From positions 5,518,001-5,582,000 of the forward strand of contig NZ_CP123923.1 of NCBI RefSeq assembly GCF_030450125.1: a stretch of DNA of 64,000 nt. The letters run 5' to 3'. Of the stretch, positions 1 through 8,625 are shown one piece after another. Source of the DNA: Streptomyces sp. WP-1. GTDB lineage: Bacteria; Actinomycetota; Actinomycetes; Streptomycetales; Streptomycetaceae. Positions within the stretch are counted from its first letter, which is position 1. Every line of letters begins with the position of its first letter. Both the position numbers and the translations under genes were made by a program. Below the pieces are notes generated by a model. It was given only the letters and a program-made list of their open reading frames with translations, searched no databases and was not told where the DNA came from.

Positions 1-340
1 CGGGCGCGGACGCGGGGCCGGGCTCGCCGGGGGCCGCCGTGAGGAGCCGTACATCGGCGGATCCGGCCACCGGGCGCAGCGGCAGCGTGGCCTCGACGGG
101 CGGGAGAACGGGCGGGAGAACGGGTGGGGGAGCGGGCGGGGGATCCGCGCCGTCCCCGGGCCCCACGTCCACGTAGGGCCTGATCCGCAGCGGGTCGAAG
201 TCCTCCGCCGCTGCCGCCTGTGCCGTACGCGTCCGGCGCACCGCCTCGGCCGTGCGCTCGGCGCAGTCGCAGGACGGGGCGCCCGCCGCGTCCCTCGGTG
301 TGCCGCACTCCGGGCAGGCCGTGCCCTTCTCCCCGGTCAC
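1..340 (-). CDS. 5' part of a zinc-ribbon / proline-rich protein (cut by window edge)
   Basis: This is the N-terminal ~113 residues of a protein that runs off the left edge, so its function cannot be settled. The start is GTG with a GGGGAGG ribosome site 6 nt upstream. The protein opens with a short zinc-ribbon-like stretch (CPECG at residues 9-13, then CDC at 24-26). An alanine/arginine-rich helix leads to the motif FDPLRIRPYV, followed by a proline-rich linker. From memory, streptomycete peptidoglycan-binding-domain proteins often begin this way (zinc ribbon, then FDPLRIRPYV), with the binding domain at the missing C-terminus. That domain is not visible here, so the assignment is inference. 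It is divergent from the DHA2 exporter, with about 150 nt between the starts. Confidence 0.7.
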   Translation of the reverse strand, partial: MTGEKGTACPECGTPRDAAGAPSCDCAERTAEAVRRTRTAQAAAAEDFDPLRIRPYVDVGPGDGADPPPAPPPVLPPVLPPVEATLPLRPVAGSADVRLLTAAPGEPGPASAP

Positions 341-489
341 GTTCGTCCCCTCCCCTGGAACCCCCGACCCCCGAAGCCACACAGGCTATGCCCATTCCCT
401 CCACATCCGCAGGACTCGACAGGCCATAAACGGCGACACCGCCCAGGATGGAAAGGGCGCATCCCAGCCCCGAGCCCCGGGAGGTCTCC

Positions 490-2553
490 ATGGCCCTGGA
501 CACGCACGGTGCGGCGAAGGACGTGAGCGGGGAGGAACACGTGGCGCGCGGCGTGTTCGTCTCGATCGGGGCGCTGCTCCTCGGCCTGCTGCTCGCCGCG
601 CTCGACCAGACCATCGTGTCGACCGCGCTGCCCACCATCGTCAGCGATCTCGGCGGCCTCGAACACCTGTCCTGGGTGGTCACCGCCTATCTGCTGGCCT
701 CGACCGCCGCGACCCCGCTGTGGGGCAAGCTCGGCGACCAGTACGGGCGCAAGAAGCTGTTCCAGACCGCCATCGTGATCTTCCTGATCGGCTCGGCGCT
801 GTGCGGCATGGCGCAGAACATGCCCCAGCTGATCGGCTTCCGGGCGCTCCAGGGCCTGGGCGGCGGCGGGCTGATGGTGCTGTCGATGGCGATCGTCGGC
901 GACATCGTGCCGCCTCGCGACCGGGGCCGCTACCAGGGCCTGTTCGGAGCCGTGTTCGGCGCGACCAGCGTGCTCGGACCGCTGCTCGGCGGACTGTTCA
1001 CCGAGCATCTGAGCTGGCGCTGGGTGTTCTACGTCAACCTGCCCATCGGTATCGTGGCGCTCGCCGTGATCGCCGCCGCCCTGCGCATACCGGTGCGCAG
1101 CGCCCGCCACGTCATCGACTACCTCGGCACCTTCCTGATCGCCTGCGTCGCCACCTGCCTGGTCCTGGTGGCCTCCCTCGGCGGCACCACCTGGGCCTGG
1201 GGCTCCCCGCAGATCATCGCCCTCGCGGTGGCCGGCGTGCTGCTCGCGGTCGCGTTCGTGGCCGTGGAGCGCCGGGCCGCCGAGCCGGTGCTCCCGCTGG
1301 GCCTGTTCCGCATCCGCACCTTCACTCTCTCCGCCGTCATCAGCTTCATCGTGGGTTTCGCCATGTTCGGCGCGATGACCTATCTGCCGACGTTCCTCCA
1401 GGTCGTGCACGGTGTCTCCCCGACCATGTCCGGCGTGTACATGCTGCCGATGGTCTTCGGGCTGCTGCTGTCCTCCACCGTCTCCGGGCAGATCGTCAGC
1501 CGCACCGGCCGCTGGAAGGTCTTCCCGGTCACCGGTACCGCCGTCACCGCCATCGGCCTGCTCCTGCTGCACCGCCTGGACGAGACCAGCTCCACCGCCG
1601 AGATGAGCACCTACTTCTTCGTCTTCGGCCTCGGCCTCGGCCTGGTCATGCAGGTCCTGGTGCTGATCGTGCAGAACGCCGTCTCGTACGAGGATCTGGG
1701 CGTCGCCACCTCCGGGGCCACCTTCTTCCGCTCCATCGGGGCCTCCTTCGGCGTCGCCATCTTCGGCACCGTCTTCGCGAGCCGCCTCGCCGACAAGCTC
1801 ACCGCCGCCTTCGCGGGCGTCCGTCTGCCGCCCGGGGTGAACGCGGACACCCTCAAGGCCGACCCGCGCGGCATCGCGGCCCTGCCGCCCGCCCTGCGCC
1901 CCGCCGCCCTGCACGCCTACGCGTCCTCCATCACCGATGTCTTCGTCTACGCCGCCCCCGTCGCCCTCCTCGGCTTCCTGCTGGCCTGGCTGCTCAAGGA
2001 GGACCCGCTGCGCGGCTCGGTCACCGCGCCGGACGTCTCCGAGACCCTCCCGCCCAACCCGGTCGAGCGCTCCTCGTACGACGAGGTGTGCCGCGCCCTG
2101 TCGGTGCTCGGCACCCGGGAGGGGCGGCGCGAGATCTACCGGGACATCACCGAGCGGGCCGGGTACGACCTGCTGCCCGCGGCCAGTTGGCTGCTGCTGC
2201 GCATCCGCCGCGGCGGCTCCGTGGAACCCGGCGTGCTCGCCGAGCGCAGCCCCGTCCCGCTGGAGGCCGTCATGGCCGCCGCCCGCCAGGTCGAGGAGCG
2301 TCGGCTGGCCGAACGCCGGGGCCTGGACCTGTACTTGACCGCGACCGGCCGGGAGGCCGCCGAACGGCTCGCCGTGGCCCGCGAGGAGTCGCTCGCCGAA
2401 CTGCTCGGCGACTGGTGGCAGCCCGGCCGCTCCACCGACCTGGTGAGACTGGTCAGGGAACTGTCCACGGAACTGTGCGGCGCCGAACGCGAACGCCCGC
2501 ACACCGTGCCCGAGCCGCATCCGCACAACACGCCTGATACCAGGCTCAGTTGA
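490..2553 (+). CDS. DHA2-type (EmrB/QacA) MFS exporter with C-terminal winged-helix domain
   Basis: Proton-driven multidrug exporter of the 14-helix DHA2 group. The MFS part spans about residues 20-515, with the loop 2-3 signature GKLGDQYGRKK and a motif-C-like glycine-rich helix (FGATSVLGPLLGG). Residues ~530-655 are soluble and read as a MarR/PadR-like winged helix: helices around YDEVCRALSVL and AGYDLLPAASWLLLRI, then RRGLDLYLTATGREAAERL, which looks like a wing plus the closing helix of MarR proteins. The ATG at 490 was chosen over the in-frame ATG at 448 because GGGAGG lies at the right distance only for 490. The stop overlaps the convergent acetyltransferase by 8 nt. The length (687 aa) is about 180 residues more than a plain DHA2 pump, which the appended domain accounts for. 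Substrate unknown. Confidence 0.9.
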   Translation: MALDTHGAAKDVSGEEHVARGVFVSIGALLLGLLLAALDQTIVSTALPTIVSDLGGLEHLSWVVTAYLLASTAATPLWGKLGDQYGRKKLFQTAIVIFLIGSALCGMAQNMPQLIGFRALQGLGGGGLMVLSMAIVGDIVPPRDRGRYQGLFGAVFGATSVLGPLLGGLFTEHLSWRWVFYVNLPIGIVALAVIAAALRIPVRSARHVIDYLGTFLIACVATCLVLVASLGGTTWAWGSPQIIALAVAGVLLAVAFVAVERRAAEPVLPLGLFRIRTFTLSAVISFIVGFAMFGAMTYLPTFLQVVHGVSPTMSGVYMLPMVFGLLLSSTVSGQIVSRTGRWKVFPVTGTAVTAIGLLLLHRLDETSSTAEMSTYFFVFGLGLGLVMQVLVLIVQNAVSYEDLGVATSGATFFRSIGASFGVAIFGTVFASRLADKLTAAFAGVRLPPGVNADTLKADPRGIAALPPALRPAALHAYASSITDVFVYAAPVALLGFLLAWLLKEDPLRGSVTAPDVSETLPPNPVERSSYDEVCRALSVLGTREGRREIYRDITERAGYDLLPAASWLLLRIRRGGSVEPGVLAERSPVPLEAVMAAARQVEERRLAERRGLDLYLTATGREAAERLAVAREESLAELLGDWWQPGRSTDLVRLVRELSTELCGAERERPHTVPEPHPHNTPDTRLS

Positions 2554-3058
2554 CCGGTTCCCGCTCCTTGCGGAACCAGTGCTCGGCGTACCGGTCGGCG
2601 TTGTGGGGTCCGGTCTCGGTGTAGCCGAGGCGGGCGTACAGGGCGCGGGGCTCGACCAGGTCGCCGCGGGTGTCGAGGACGAGCCGGCGGGCGCCGAGCG
2701 CGCGGGCGGCGTCCTCGGCGGCGGCCACCAGCAGTGCCGCCCCGCCCTTGCCGCGCCTGCCCTCCGCCACGAACACCCGGGTCAGCTCGGCGGTTTCGGG
2801 ATCGAGCAGCCGTACGCCCGCGCTGCCGGCCGGTGTCCCGTCGTACCGTCCCACCAGCAACCGCCCGCTCGGCGGGGCGAGTTCGGCGCCCGTGGCGGCC
2901 GCGATCTCCCGTTCCAGCTCCGCCGGATCGGTGCGGTGGCCTTCGTACCGCAGGTACCAGCGGTCGCTGACCTCGGTGTAGTACGCCCGCCACAGCGCGG
3001 CGGCGACCGGGGAGCCGGGCGCCTCCGGGGTGATGGTCCACATCGTCATGCGGGCCAT
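2546..3058 (-). CDS. GNAT family N-acetyltransferase
   Basis: A 170-residue single-domain acetyl-CoA-dependent N-acetyltransferase. The acetyl-CoA pyrophosphate loop is visible as EGRRGKGGAALLVAAAE (RxxGxG/A-type motif A) near residues 100-116. A GNAT-like C-terminal strand-helix follows (VEPRALYARLGYTETGP). The N-terminal stretch ALWRAYYTEVSDRWYLRYEG is familiar from streptomycete GNATs of unknown substrate. ATG codons at 3058, 3049 and 3043 are all possible and none has a strong ribosome site, so the first few residues are uncertain. The 3' end overlaps the convergent exporter gene by 8 nt. Confidence 0.88.
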   Translation of the reverse strand: MARMTMWTITPEAPGSPVAAALWRAYYTEVSDRWYLRYEGHRTDPAELEREIAAATGAELAPPSGRLLVGRYDGTPAGSAGVRLLDPETAELTRVFVAEGRRGKGGAALLVAAAEDAARALGARRLVLDTRGDLVEPRALYARLGYTETGPHNADRYAEHWFRKEREPVN

Positions 3059-3209
3059 TGTGGGACGCGGGCCCGGACCGGTCCGAGCGGTTTTCCGGGC
3101 CCGGCGGCCCCGGTGTGTGCCCGCGCGCCGTTTGTGAGCGGGGTTCCGGGTGACCCGCAAGGAAGGACCGGTCCGCCGGACCGGTCCGCGATCCGAGCGG
3201 AAGGCAGCC

Positions 3210-3803
3210 ATGTCCACTGGTTTGATCATCTTGCTGGCCGTGATCGTGGCGCTCGTGGTCGTCGCCGCGCTGGTGACGGTGCTGATCGGTCGCCGCAGCG
3301 GCGCCGGACCCGGTCTGAAGCGGCGGTTCGGCCCCGAGTACGAGCGGACCGTGGCCGCGCACGACGGGGACACCCGGGCCGCCGAACGCGAGCTGAACGA
3401 GCGCGTCGAACGCCACGGCGAGCTGCGCGAGCGGCCCCTCGCCCCCGAGGAGCGGGACCGGTACGCGGCCCGCTGGACGAGCGTCCAGGAACATTTCGTG
3501 GAGTCCCCGCGGCAGGCGGTGGCCGAGGCCGACCAGCTGCTCGGGGAGGTCGCCACCGTGCGCGGCTACCCCGACGGCGGCCGCTACGACGAGCAGCTGG
3601 CCGCGCTGTCCGTGCACCACGCCGACCACGTCGACGGCTACCGCCGGGTGCACCGGATGGCCCGAGCCGCCGGGACGAGTGCCGCGCCCGGTGCCGAGAC
3701 CGAGGAGATGCGGTCGGCCCTGGTCGGGGCGCATGAGCTGTTCGACGACCTGACCGGCACCGGCAGCGGCACGTCGGTCTCCGGACGGCACCGCGCGGCC
3801 TGA
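3210..3803 (+). CDS. Membrane-anchored protein of unknown function, paralogue of the next gene
   Basis: A 197-residue protein with one N-terminal transmembrane helix (about residues 4-27, STGLIILLAVIVALVVVAAL) followed by an Arg-rich stop and a soluble, highly charged helical domain. ATG 3210 is preceded by GGAAGG; the frame stays open upstream but without a better start. The core RYAARWTSVQEHFVESPRQA through ELFDDLTG aligns by eye with the C-terminus of the neighbouring downstream gene. Shared features are an RW near the start, FV(E/D)xPRxAVxEAD, and a closing TE(E/Q)(M/L)RxA helix. The pair therefore arose by tandem duplication. No catalytic motif is seen. A membrane-tethered helical role is likely, but function is unknown. 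Confidence 0.82.
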   Translation: MSTGLIILLAVIVALVVVAALVTVLIGRRSGAGPGLKRRFGPEYERTVAAHDGDTRAAERELNERVERHGELRERPLAPEERDRYAARWTSVQEHFVESPRQAVAEADQLLGEVATVRGYPDGGRYDEQLAALSVHHADHVDGYRRVHRMARAAGTSAAPGAETEEMRSALVGAHELFDDLTGTGSGTSVSGRHRAA

Positions 3804-3903
3804 CCCGGGCGACCCCGGCAGAGCCGCGGCGAAGCCTCAGCGATGCCCAAGCGATGCCCCAGTGATGCCTCAGCGAAGCTTCAGCGAAGAAGGGACGAAC
3901 ACC

Positions 3904-4791
3904 ATGCCGGACAGGAGAAACGGCCCCGGTGACGAGCGGTACCCCAGCAGCAGCCGCTACGCCCGCCCGCCGGACGCGGAGTGGACGCCGGAGACCGAGC
4001 AACGGGAAGAACACGGTACGGAGGGGCTGCGGCCCGGTACCGAGGGGATGGGCGCGACAGGACGCGATCCGGGCACGCTCGGGCGGGAGCCCGGTATGGC
4101 CGGACCGGGACGGGAGCCGGGAGCGGCCGGACGCGATCCCGGTTCGAGCGGACGCGATCCGGCGTCGACCGGGCGCGCGCCGGGCATGGCCGGAGCCGGA
4201 CGGGAGCCGGGAATGGCCGGACGCGATCCGGAGACGGGCCGACGCGAGCCGGGGATGGCCGGACCGGGACGTGACCCGGATGCGGCCGGGCGGGACCGGT
4301 CCATGACCGCGCGCGGCGAGTCCGGCCTCGGGACGTCCGCGCCCGCCCCGGACATGGCGCGGATGCCGGACGACGGGCTCGGCGCGCCCTCGCCCGGGGA
4401 CCTCAGCGGACGTGAGGCGCGCACCACCGAGGGCACCGCGTCGGACGCCTGGCCCGCGACGACGGGCGACGGGGCCGCGGGCGCGTCCTCGTCCTCGGCA
4501 GCCACCGCCCCGCTGCTGCCGCACGAGGAGGCCGAGCGGTGGGAGGAGCGGATGCGGCAGGTGGCGGCCGGATTCGTGGACCGGCCCAGGGCGGCCGTGG
4601 AGGAGGCCGACCGGGCGCTGGAGGAGATCGCCGCCCGGTTCGGGGACGCCGTGACGAGGCGCCGGCGCAGCCTGCGGATGTCCTGGGAGGACGGCGAGGA
4701 GCGGAGCCCGGCGAACGAGACCGACACCGAGCAGCTGCGGCTGGCGATGCGGGACTACCGCGACCTGGCGGAACGCCTGCTGCACAGCTAG
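3904..4791 (+). CDS. Repeat-rich protein with C-terminal domain shared with the preceding gene
   Basis: A 295-residue soluble protein with no signal peptide or membrane helix. ATG 3904 is supported by AAGGGA 8-9 nt upstream; an in-frame ATG at 3862 lacks a ribosome site. Residues ~45-140 are low complexity, built of imperfect 5-10 residue units of the type GRDPG, GREPGMAG and AGPGREPG, rich in Gly, Arg, Asp/Glu and Pro. The C-terminal ~85 residues (AERWEERMRQVAAGFVDRPR onward) match the soluble domain of the gene just upstream. The low-complexity part may be a disordered spacer or may vary between strains. Function unknown. A strong hairpin terminator follows. Confidence 0.8.
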   Translation: MPDRRNGPGDERYPSSSRYARPPDAEWTPETEQREEHGTEGLRPGTEGMGATGRDPGTLGREPGMAGPGREPGAAGRDPGSSGRDPASTGRAPGMAGAGREPGMAGRDPETGRREPGMAGPGRDPDAAGRDRSMTARGESGLGTSAPAPDMARMPDDGLGAPSPGDLSGREARTTEGTASDAWPATTGDGAAGASSSSAATAPLLPHEEAERWEERMRQVAAGFVDRPRAAVEEADRALEEIAARFGDAVTRRRRSLRMSWEDGEERSPANETDTEQLRLAMRDYRDLAERLLHS

Positions 4792-4799
4792 GGACACAG

Positions 4800-4836
4800 C
4801 CCCGCGCCGCCCGTATGTCCCCCGGGCGGCGCGGGG
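4800..4836. terminator. Perfect 14-bp hairpin between convergent genes
   Basis: A 14-bp arm at 4800-4813 (CCCCGCGCCGCCCG) pairs perfectly with 4823-4836, with a 9-nt loop. It lies between two convergent stop codons, so it can end transcription from both sides. There is no U-tract, which is normal in streptomycetes. Confidence 0.85.
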
Positions 4837-4860
4837 CACCCCGGCGGCGGCAGGCGGCCG

Positions 4861-5904
4861 TCAGAAGGCGATGCGGACCTTCAGCGCCGACCGGTCGTCC
4901 ATGGCGCGGTAGCCGTCCGGGACACCGTCGAGGCCGACGGTCCGGTCGAACACCGGGGCGGGGTCGACGACGCCCGCCAGGACGTCGTCGAGCAGTTCGG
5001 GTATGTAGGCGCGGGCCGGGGCGACGCCGCCCGCCAGCGTGATGTTGCGGTCGAACATCTGGCTGATGTCGACGCCCGCGCTGCCGCCGTGGGGCACGCC
5101 CACGTAGCCCACGGCGCCGCCGTCGCGGGCGATGGACAGGGCGGTGCGCATCGACTCCTCGGTGCCGACGGCCTCCAGCACGGCGTGGGCGCCCCGACCG
5201 CCGGTCAGTTCACGGATCGCCTCGATCGCGGCCTCGCCCCGCTCCGCGACGACGTCGGTGGCACCGAACGAGCGGGCGATGTCCGTGCGGGCCCGGTGGC
5301 GGCCGAGCGTGATGATCCGGTCGGCGCCGAGCCGTCGGGCGGCGAGCACACCGCACAGGCCGACGGCGCCGTCACCGACGACCGCGACGGTGGCGCCGGG
5401 CCGCACCCGCGCCGAGACGGCGGCGTGGTGCCCGGTGCTCAGCACGTCGGACAGGGCCAGCAGGCCGGGGACGAGCTTGTCGTCGGTGGCGGCCTCCCGG
5501 GGCAGCCGGACCAGGGTGCCGTCGGCGTACGGCACCCGGACGGCCTCGCCCTGGCCGCCGTCGGAGCCGACCTCGCCCCAGAAGCCGCCGTGCGGGCAGG
5601 AGGTCTGCAGACCGGCCCGGCAGTGGTCGCAGGTGCCGTCGGACCAGACGAAGGGCGCGACCACGAAATCGCCCGGCGCGAAACCGTTGACCTCGGAGCC
5701 GGTCTCCTCGATCACACCGAGGAACTCGTGCCCGATGCGCTGCCCCGGCACGCGCGAGGCCACTCCCCGGTAGGCCCACAGGTCGCTGCCGCAGATACAG
5801 GCGCTCACCACCCGCACCACCGCGTCCGAGGGCTGCTGGATCAGGGGGTCCGGCACCTCTTCGATCCGGATGTCGTTCGGGCCGTGGATCACGGTGGCGC
5901 GCAT
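4861..5904 (-). CDS. Zinc-dependent alcohol dehydrogenase (MDR superfamily)
   Basis: A 347-residue medium-chain NAD(P)-dependent oxidoreductase. The catalytic zinc ligands are recognisable as CICGSD and GHEF, and a partial structural-zinc loop as CDHCRAGLQTSC (three cysteines, usual for this branch). The Rossmann fold is marked by VAVVGDGAVGLCGVLAARRLGA. The closing region SALKVRIAF is typical. ATG 5904 follows AGGAG at good spacing. It is divergently transcribed from a LysR-type gene (105 nt between starts), and such regulators commonly control the divergent neighbour. The substrate is not readable. The sequence resembles the zinc dehydrogenases often annotated as threonine or alcohol dehydrogenase-like. 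Confidence 0.9.
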   Translation of the reverse strand: MRATVIHGPNDIRIEEVPDPLIQQPSDAVVRVVSACICGSDLWAYRGVASRVPGQRIGHEFLGVIEETGSEVNGFAPGDFVVAPFVWSDGTCDHCRAGLQTSCPHGGFWGEVGSDGGQGEAVRVPYADGTLVRLPREAATDDKLVPGLLALSDVLSTGHHAAVSARVRPGATVAVVGDGAVGLCGVLAARRLGADRIITLGRHRARTDIARSFGATDVVAERGEAAIEAIRELTGGRGAHAVLEAVGTEESMRTALSIARDGGAVGYVGVPHGGSAGVDISQMFDRNITLAGGVAPARAYIPELLDDVLAGVVDPAPVFDRTVGLDGVPDGYRAMDDRSALKVRIAF

Positions 5905-6009
5905 TGCGGGAACTCCTGATGCTGCGGAACGGGGGAGACGCCCAGCGTCGCCGCCCGGCGTTCCCCCTGTCCAGCTACATCCTCTACAGCAGTCGCTTAA
6001 GCTGAGCTG

Positions 6010-6951
6010 ATGCTCGATGTACGACGGCTCGTCCTCCTGCGCGATCTGGCCGCCCACGGCACCGTGACCGCCGTGGCCGAACTGCACCGCGTCACCCCCT
6101 CCGCCGTCTCGCAGCAGCTCCGGCTCCTGGAGGAGGAGACCCGCACCAGCCTGCTGGAACGCACCGGGCGCTCCATCCACCTCACGGCGGCCGGACGCCG
6201 GCTGGCCGAGGACACCGAGCACGTGCTCGACGCCCTGGAACAGGCGCGGAGCCACCTCCACAGCGAGGCCGCGGAACCGGCCGGCCCGCTCCACCTCGCC
6301 TGCTTCCCCAGCGCCCTCGTCCCGCTGGCCGCCCCGCTCGGCCGAGCGCTGCGGAACACCCACCCGGGCCTGCGTCTGCACATCACCGAGGCGGAGCCCG
6401 AACCGGCGGCGCGCCTGCTGCTCCAGCGGCGGGCCGACCTTGCGCTGACCTACCGCTACACGAACCTGGCCGACCCCACACCCTCCGGTGTCGAGTCCCA
6501 CGTCCTGGGCGTCGACCCGCTGGTCGCCGTACTGCCGCGCGAGCACCCGGCGGCCCGGCCGGAGGGTGCCCCCGTCGAGCTGCGGGAGCTCGCGGACAGC
6601 GACTGGATCGGCGCCCCCGCGCACACCGCGTGCGGGACCGCCGTCCTGCACGCCTGCCGGTCCGCCGGATTCACCCCGCGGGTACGGCACACCTGCACCG
6701 ACTTCACCGCCATGATCGCCCTGGCCGCGAGCTGCGGCCTCCCCGTCGTCCTGCCCCGCATGGCGGCGGCCCAGCTCCCGCCGGGGCTCCTCGCCCGGCC
6801 GCTGGACGACCCCTCGCTCGCCCGCACCATCGAGGCCGCGGCACGGCGCGGAGCGATGCGGGAACCCCCGGTCGCGGCCTGCCTGGAGGCGGTACGGGCC
6901 CTCGTCCCGGACGCCACGGGCGACGGCGCGATCAGGCCCGCGTCCCCCTGA
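6010..6951 (+). CDS. LysR-type transcriptional regulator
   Basis: A 313-residue LTTR. The N-terminal winged helix-turn-helix covers residues 1-60 (MLDVRRLVLLRDLAAHGTVT, then VTPSAVSQQLRLLEEE as recognition helix). The effector-binding domain follows from about residue 90 (GPLHLACFPSALVPLAAPLG). It is divergent from the alcohol dehydrogenase, so that gene is its most likely target. The short intergenic segment contains a CTTAAG palindrome just before the start and an imperfect GGGGGA-type inverted repeat, but no classic T-N11-A site can be called with confidence. The 3' end overlaps the convergent DUF1992 gene by 20 nt. Confidence 0.92.
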   Translation: MLDVRRLVLLRDLAAHGTVTAVAELHRVTPSAVSQQLRLLEEETRTSLLERTGRSIHLTAAGRRLAEDTEHVLDALEQARSHLHSEAAEPAGPLHLACFPSALVPLAAPLGRALRNTHPGLRLHITEAEPEPAARLLLQRRADLALTYRYTNLADPTPSGVESHVLGVDPLVAVLPREHPAARPEGAPVELRELADSDWIGAPAHTACGTAVLHACRSAGFTPRVRHTCTDFTAMIALAASCGLPVVLPRMAAAQLPPGLLARPLDDPSLARTIEAAARRGAMREPPVAACLEAVRALVPDATGDGAIRPASP

Positions 6952-7342
6952 GCCGCCGCCACCGCGCCACGACGTCCTCCACGTCGTACGGCTTCTTCCC
7001 CAGCGGGGGACCCGGCGGCGGCTTGAACATCATGTCGCGGATCTTGACGTTGACGTCCTCGATGATCTTCCGGGCCATCCGCTCCGAGGGCGCCGCGCAG
7101 GCCGCCGTCAGCGCGTCCTCGGCCTCCTTGCGCAGGGCCAGGGCGGGCGGCAGCACCGCGAGGCCCTCGCGCGCCATCTTCCGCTTGACCCACCACAGCT
7201 CGTCGTAGGCGGACTCGACCTCGGTGGGCAGCGGCTCGCCGACCCCCGGCAGCCGCTCGAACTCGCCGCGGGCCTGGGCGTCCTGGATCTGTTTGTCGAC
7301 CCAGCTCTCGAACGGGACGCCGGGTGGCTTTCGCTCGGTCAT
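6932..7342 (-). CDS. DUF1992 (DnaJ-like C28 conserved domain) protein
   Basis: A 136-residue protein. ESWVDKQIQDAQARGEFERL near the N-terminus is the hallmark opening of the DUF1992 / DnaJ homologue subfamily C member 28 domain. The family usually continues with PLP and an RK-rich helix, as here (GEPLPTE, RKIIEDVNVKI). The C-terminus has the proline-rich PPPGPPLGKKPYDVEDVVAR segment typical of actinobacterial members. No J-domain is present. Function in bacteria is unknown. The gene stands alone and converges on the LysR gene with a 20-nt overlap. Confidence 0.88.
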   Translation of the reverse strand: MTERKPPGVPFESWVDKQIQDAQARGEFERLPGVGEPLPTEVESAYDELWWVKRKMAREGLAVLPPALALRKEAEDALTAACAAPSERMARKIIEDVNVKIRDMMFKPPPGPPLGKKPYDVEDVVARWRRLRGTRA

Positions 7343-7444
7343 GACCCCAGTGTGCCGGACGGCGCCCGGCCGCGCGTTCTATCATGCGGCGGCGGCGCGC
7401 GGGGCAACGGCCCGTCGCGCAACGAGTTCTCAGGGGGAACGCAG

Positions 7445-7837
7445 GTGCTCGAACTCACCATGGCCACCGTCTCCGCGGCCGACGCGGGGGCCACGGCCGG
7501 CATGACGATGGCACAGGCGCCGAGCGAGCCGGGCGCGGTGCTGCGGGTCGGCCGGGACGCCGCCGGATGCCGGCTGGTCACCCCCGAGGACTGGCTGTTC
7601 GTCTCCCGCGTCCACCTGGAGTTCCGCTGCGGCCCCGACGGCGTCTGGCACCTGACCTGGCTGTGCGGATCCCAGCCCGACCCGGCGTCCGAGGTGCGGC
7701 TGACGGCCCGGGGGAGCACGCAACTCCTGGACTACGGCGCCACCGTGCCGCTGCCGCGCGGGGGCTCGGGCGAGATAGTCGTCCAGGACCGCAGCGGCCC
7801 GCGCAGCGTCAACGTCGGCTTCTACCAGGAGGTTTGA
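7445..7837 (+). CDS. Small FHA-like domain protein
   Basis: A 130-residue protein whose central part reads as a forkhead-associated (phosphothreonine-binding) fold: GAVLRVGRD (first conserved Arg), then VSRVHLEF (Ser-Arg-x-His motif), then RGGSGEIVV. FHA domains bind phosphorylated partner peptides, usually in Ser/Thr kinase signalling. GTG 7445 is chosen because GGGGGA lies 6-7 nt upstream; the frame is open further upstream but has no ribosome site. No kinase gene lies nearby. The first ~35 residues before the FHA core have no clear features. Confidence 0.75.
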   Translation: MLELTMATVSAADAGATAGMTMAQAPSEPGAVLRVGRDAAGCRLVTPEDWLFVSRVHLEFRCGPDGVWHLTWLCGSQPDPASEVRLTARGSTQLLDYGATVPLPRGGSGEIVVQDRSGPRSVNVGFYQEV

Positions 7838-7847
7838 GAGCCGGGCG

Positions 7848-8519
7848 TCAGCCCAGCACCCGGGCGAGCGCGAAGCCGTCGTACCCCTTGGAGCCGACCG
7901 TCTGGATCGCCGTGCCGCTGAGCCTCGGGTGGGAGGCGATCAGCTCGATGGCCGTACGGGTGCCGACCACGTCCGGCTCGGTGGCGTCCGGGTCGGCGAC
8001 GCGGCCGCCGCGCACCACGTTGTCCAGCACGATCAGGCTGCCCGCGCGGGTCAGACGCAGCGCCCACTCCACGTAGTGGGCGTTGTTGGCCTTGTCCGCG
8101 TCGATGAAGACCAGGTCGAAGGGGGCCGGGTTCTCGTCGGCCAGCTTGGGCAGCGACTCCAGGGCCGGGCCCACCCGCACCTGGGCGATCCGGTCCAGGC
8201 CCGCGCGCGCGATGTTGCGGGTGGCCACCTCGGCGTGCCGGGCGCTGTACTCCAGGGTGACCAGCCTGCCGTCCTCGGGCAGGGCGCGGGCCAGCCAGAT
8301 GGTGCTGTAGCCGCCGAGCGTGCCGATCTCCAGGATGGTCCGCGCGCCCTGCACCTGGGCGAGCAGCTGGAGCAGCTTGCCCTGGGCCGCGGTCACCCCG
8401 ATGGGCGGCAGCTCGGCGGCGTCGTTCTCCCGCAGGGCCGCCCGCAGTGCCTCGTCGTCGGGCGAGAGGTTGCTGATGAAGTAGTCGTCGACGTCGTCCC
8501 AGAGCTGCTGCCCGCTCAT
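7848..8519 (-). CDS. Class I O-methyltransferase (catechol / caffeoyl-CoA type)
   Basis: A 223-residue SAM-dependent, metal-dependent O-methyltransferase. Motif I is ILEIGTLGGYSTIWLARAL (residues ~63-81). The divalent-metal site appears as FIDADKANN and the following LDNV (VLDNVVRGG), as in the COMT/CCoAOMT-like family. Length and architecture match this family exactly. The ATG at 8519 follows GGAAAGG. Substrates of the bacterial members are mostly unknown small catechols. The gene stands alone. Confidence 0.92.
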   Translation of the reverse strand: MSGQQLWDDVDDYFISNLSPDDEALRAALRENDAAELPPIGVTAAQGKLLQLLAQVQGARTILEIGTLGGYSTIWLARALPEDGRLVTLEYSARHAEVATRNIARAGLDRIAQVRVGPALESLPKLADENPAPFDLVFIDADKANNAHYVEWALRLTRAGSLIVLDNVVRGGRVADPDATEPDVVGTRTAIELIASHPRLSGTAIQTVGSKGYDGFALARVLG

Positions 8520-8625
8520 GCGCCTGCTGCCTTTCCCGAGTGCCTGCCGAGGCCCGTTGCCGCCGCCGTTCGATCATCTCAGCTGGGCGGTGGGGAGGGG
8601 CAGAGAATCGGCCGGGCTCGCGGGA

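Noticed and set aside
252..2537. Long Arg/Ala/Pro-rich frames overlapping the first exporter gene on both strands
   Set aside because: They are shadows created by the extreme G+C: very Arg/Pro/Gly-rich products with no domain text, while the exporter frame shows helices and family motifs. The same reasoning removed similar frames across the window.
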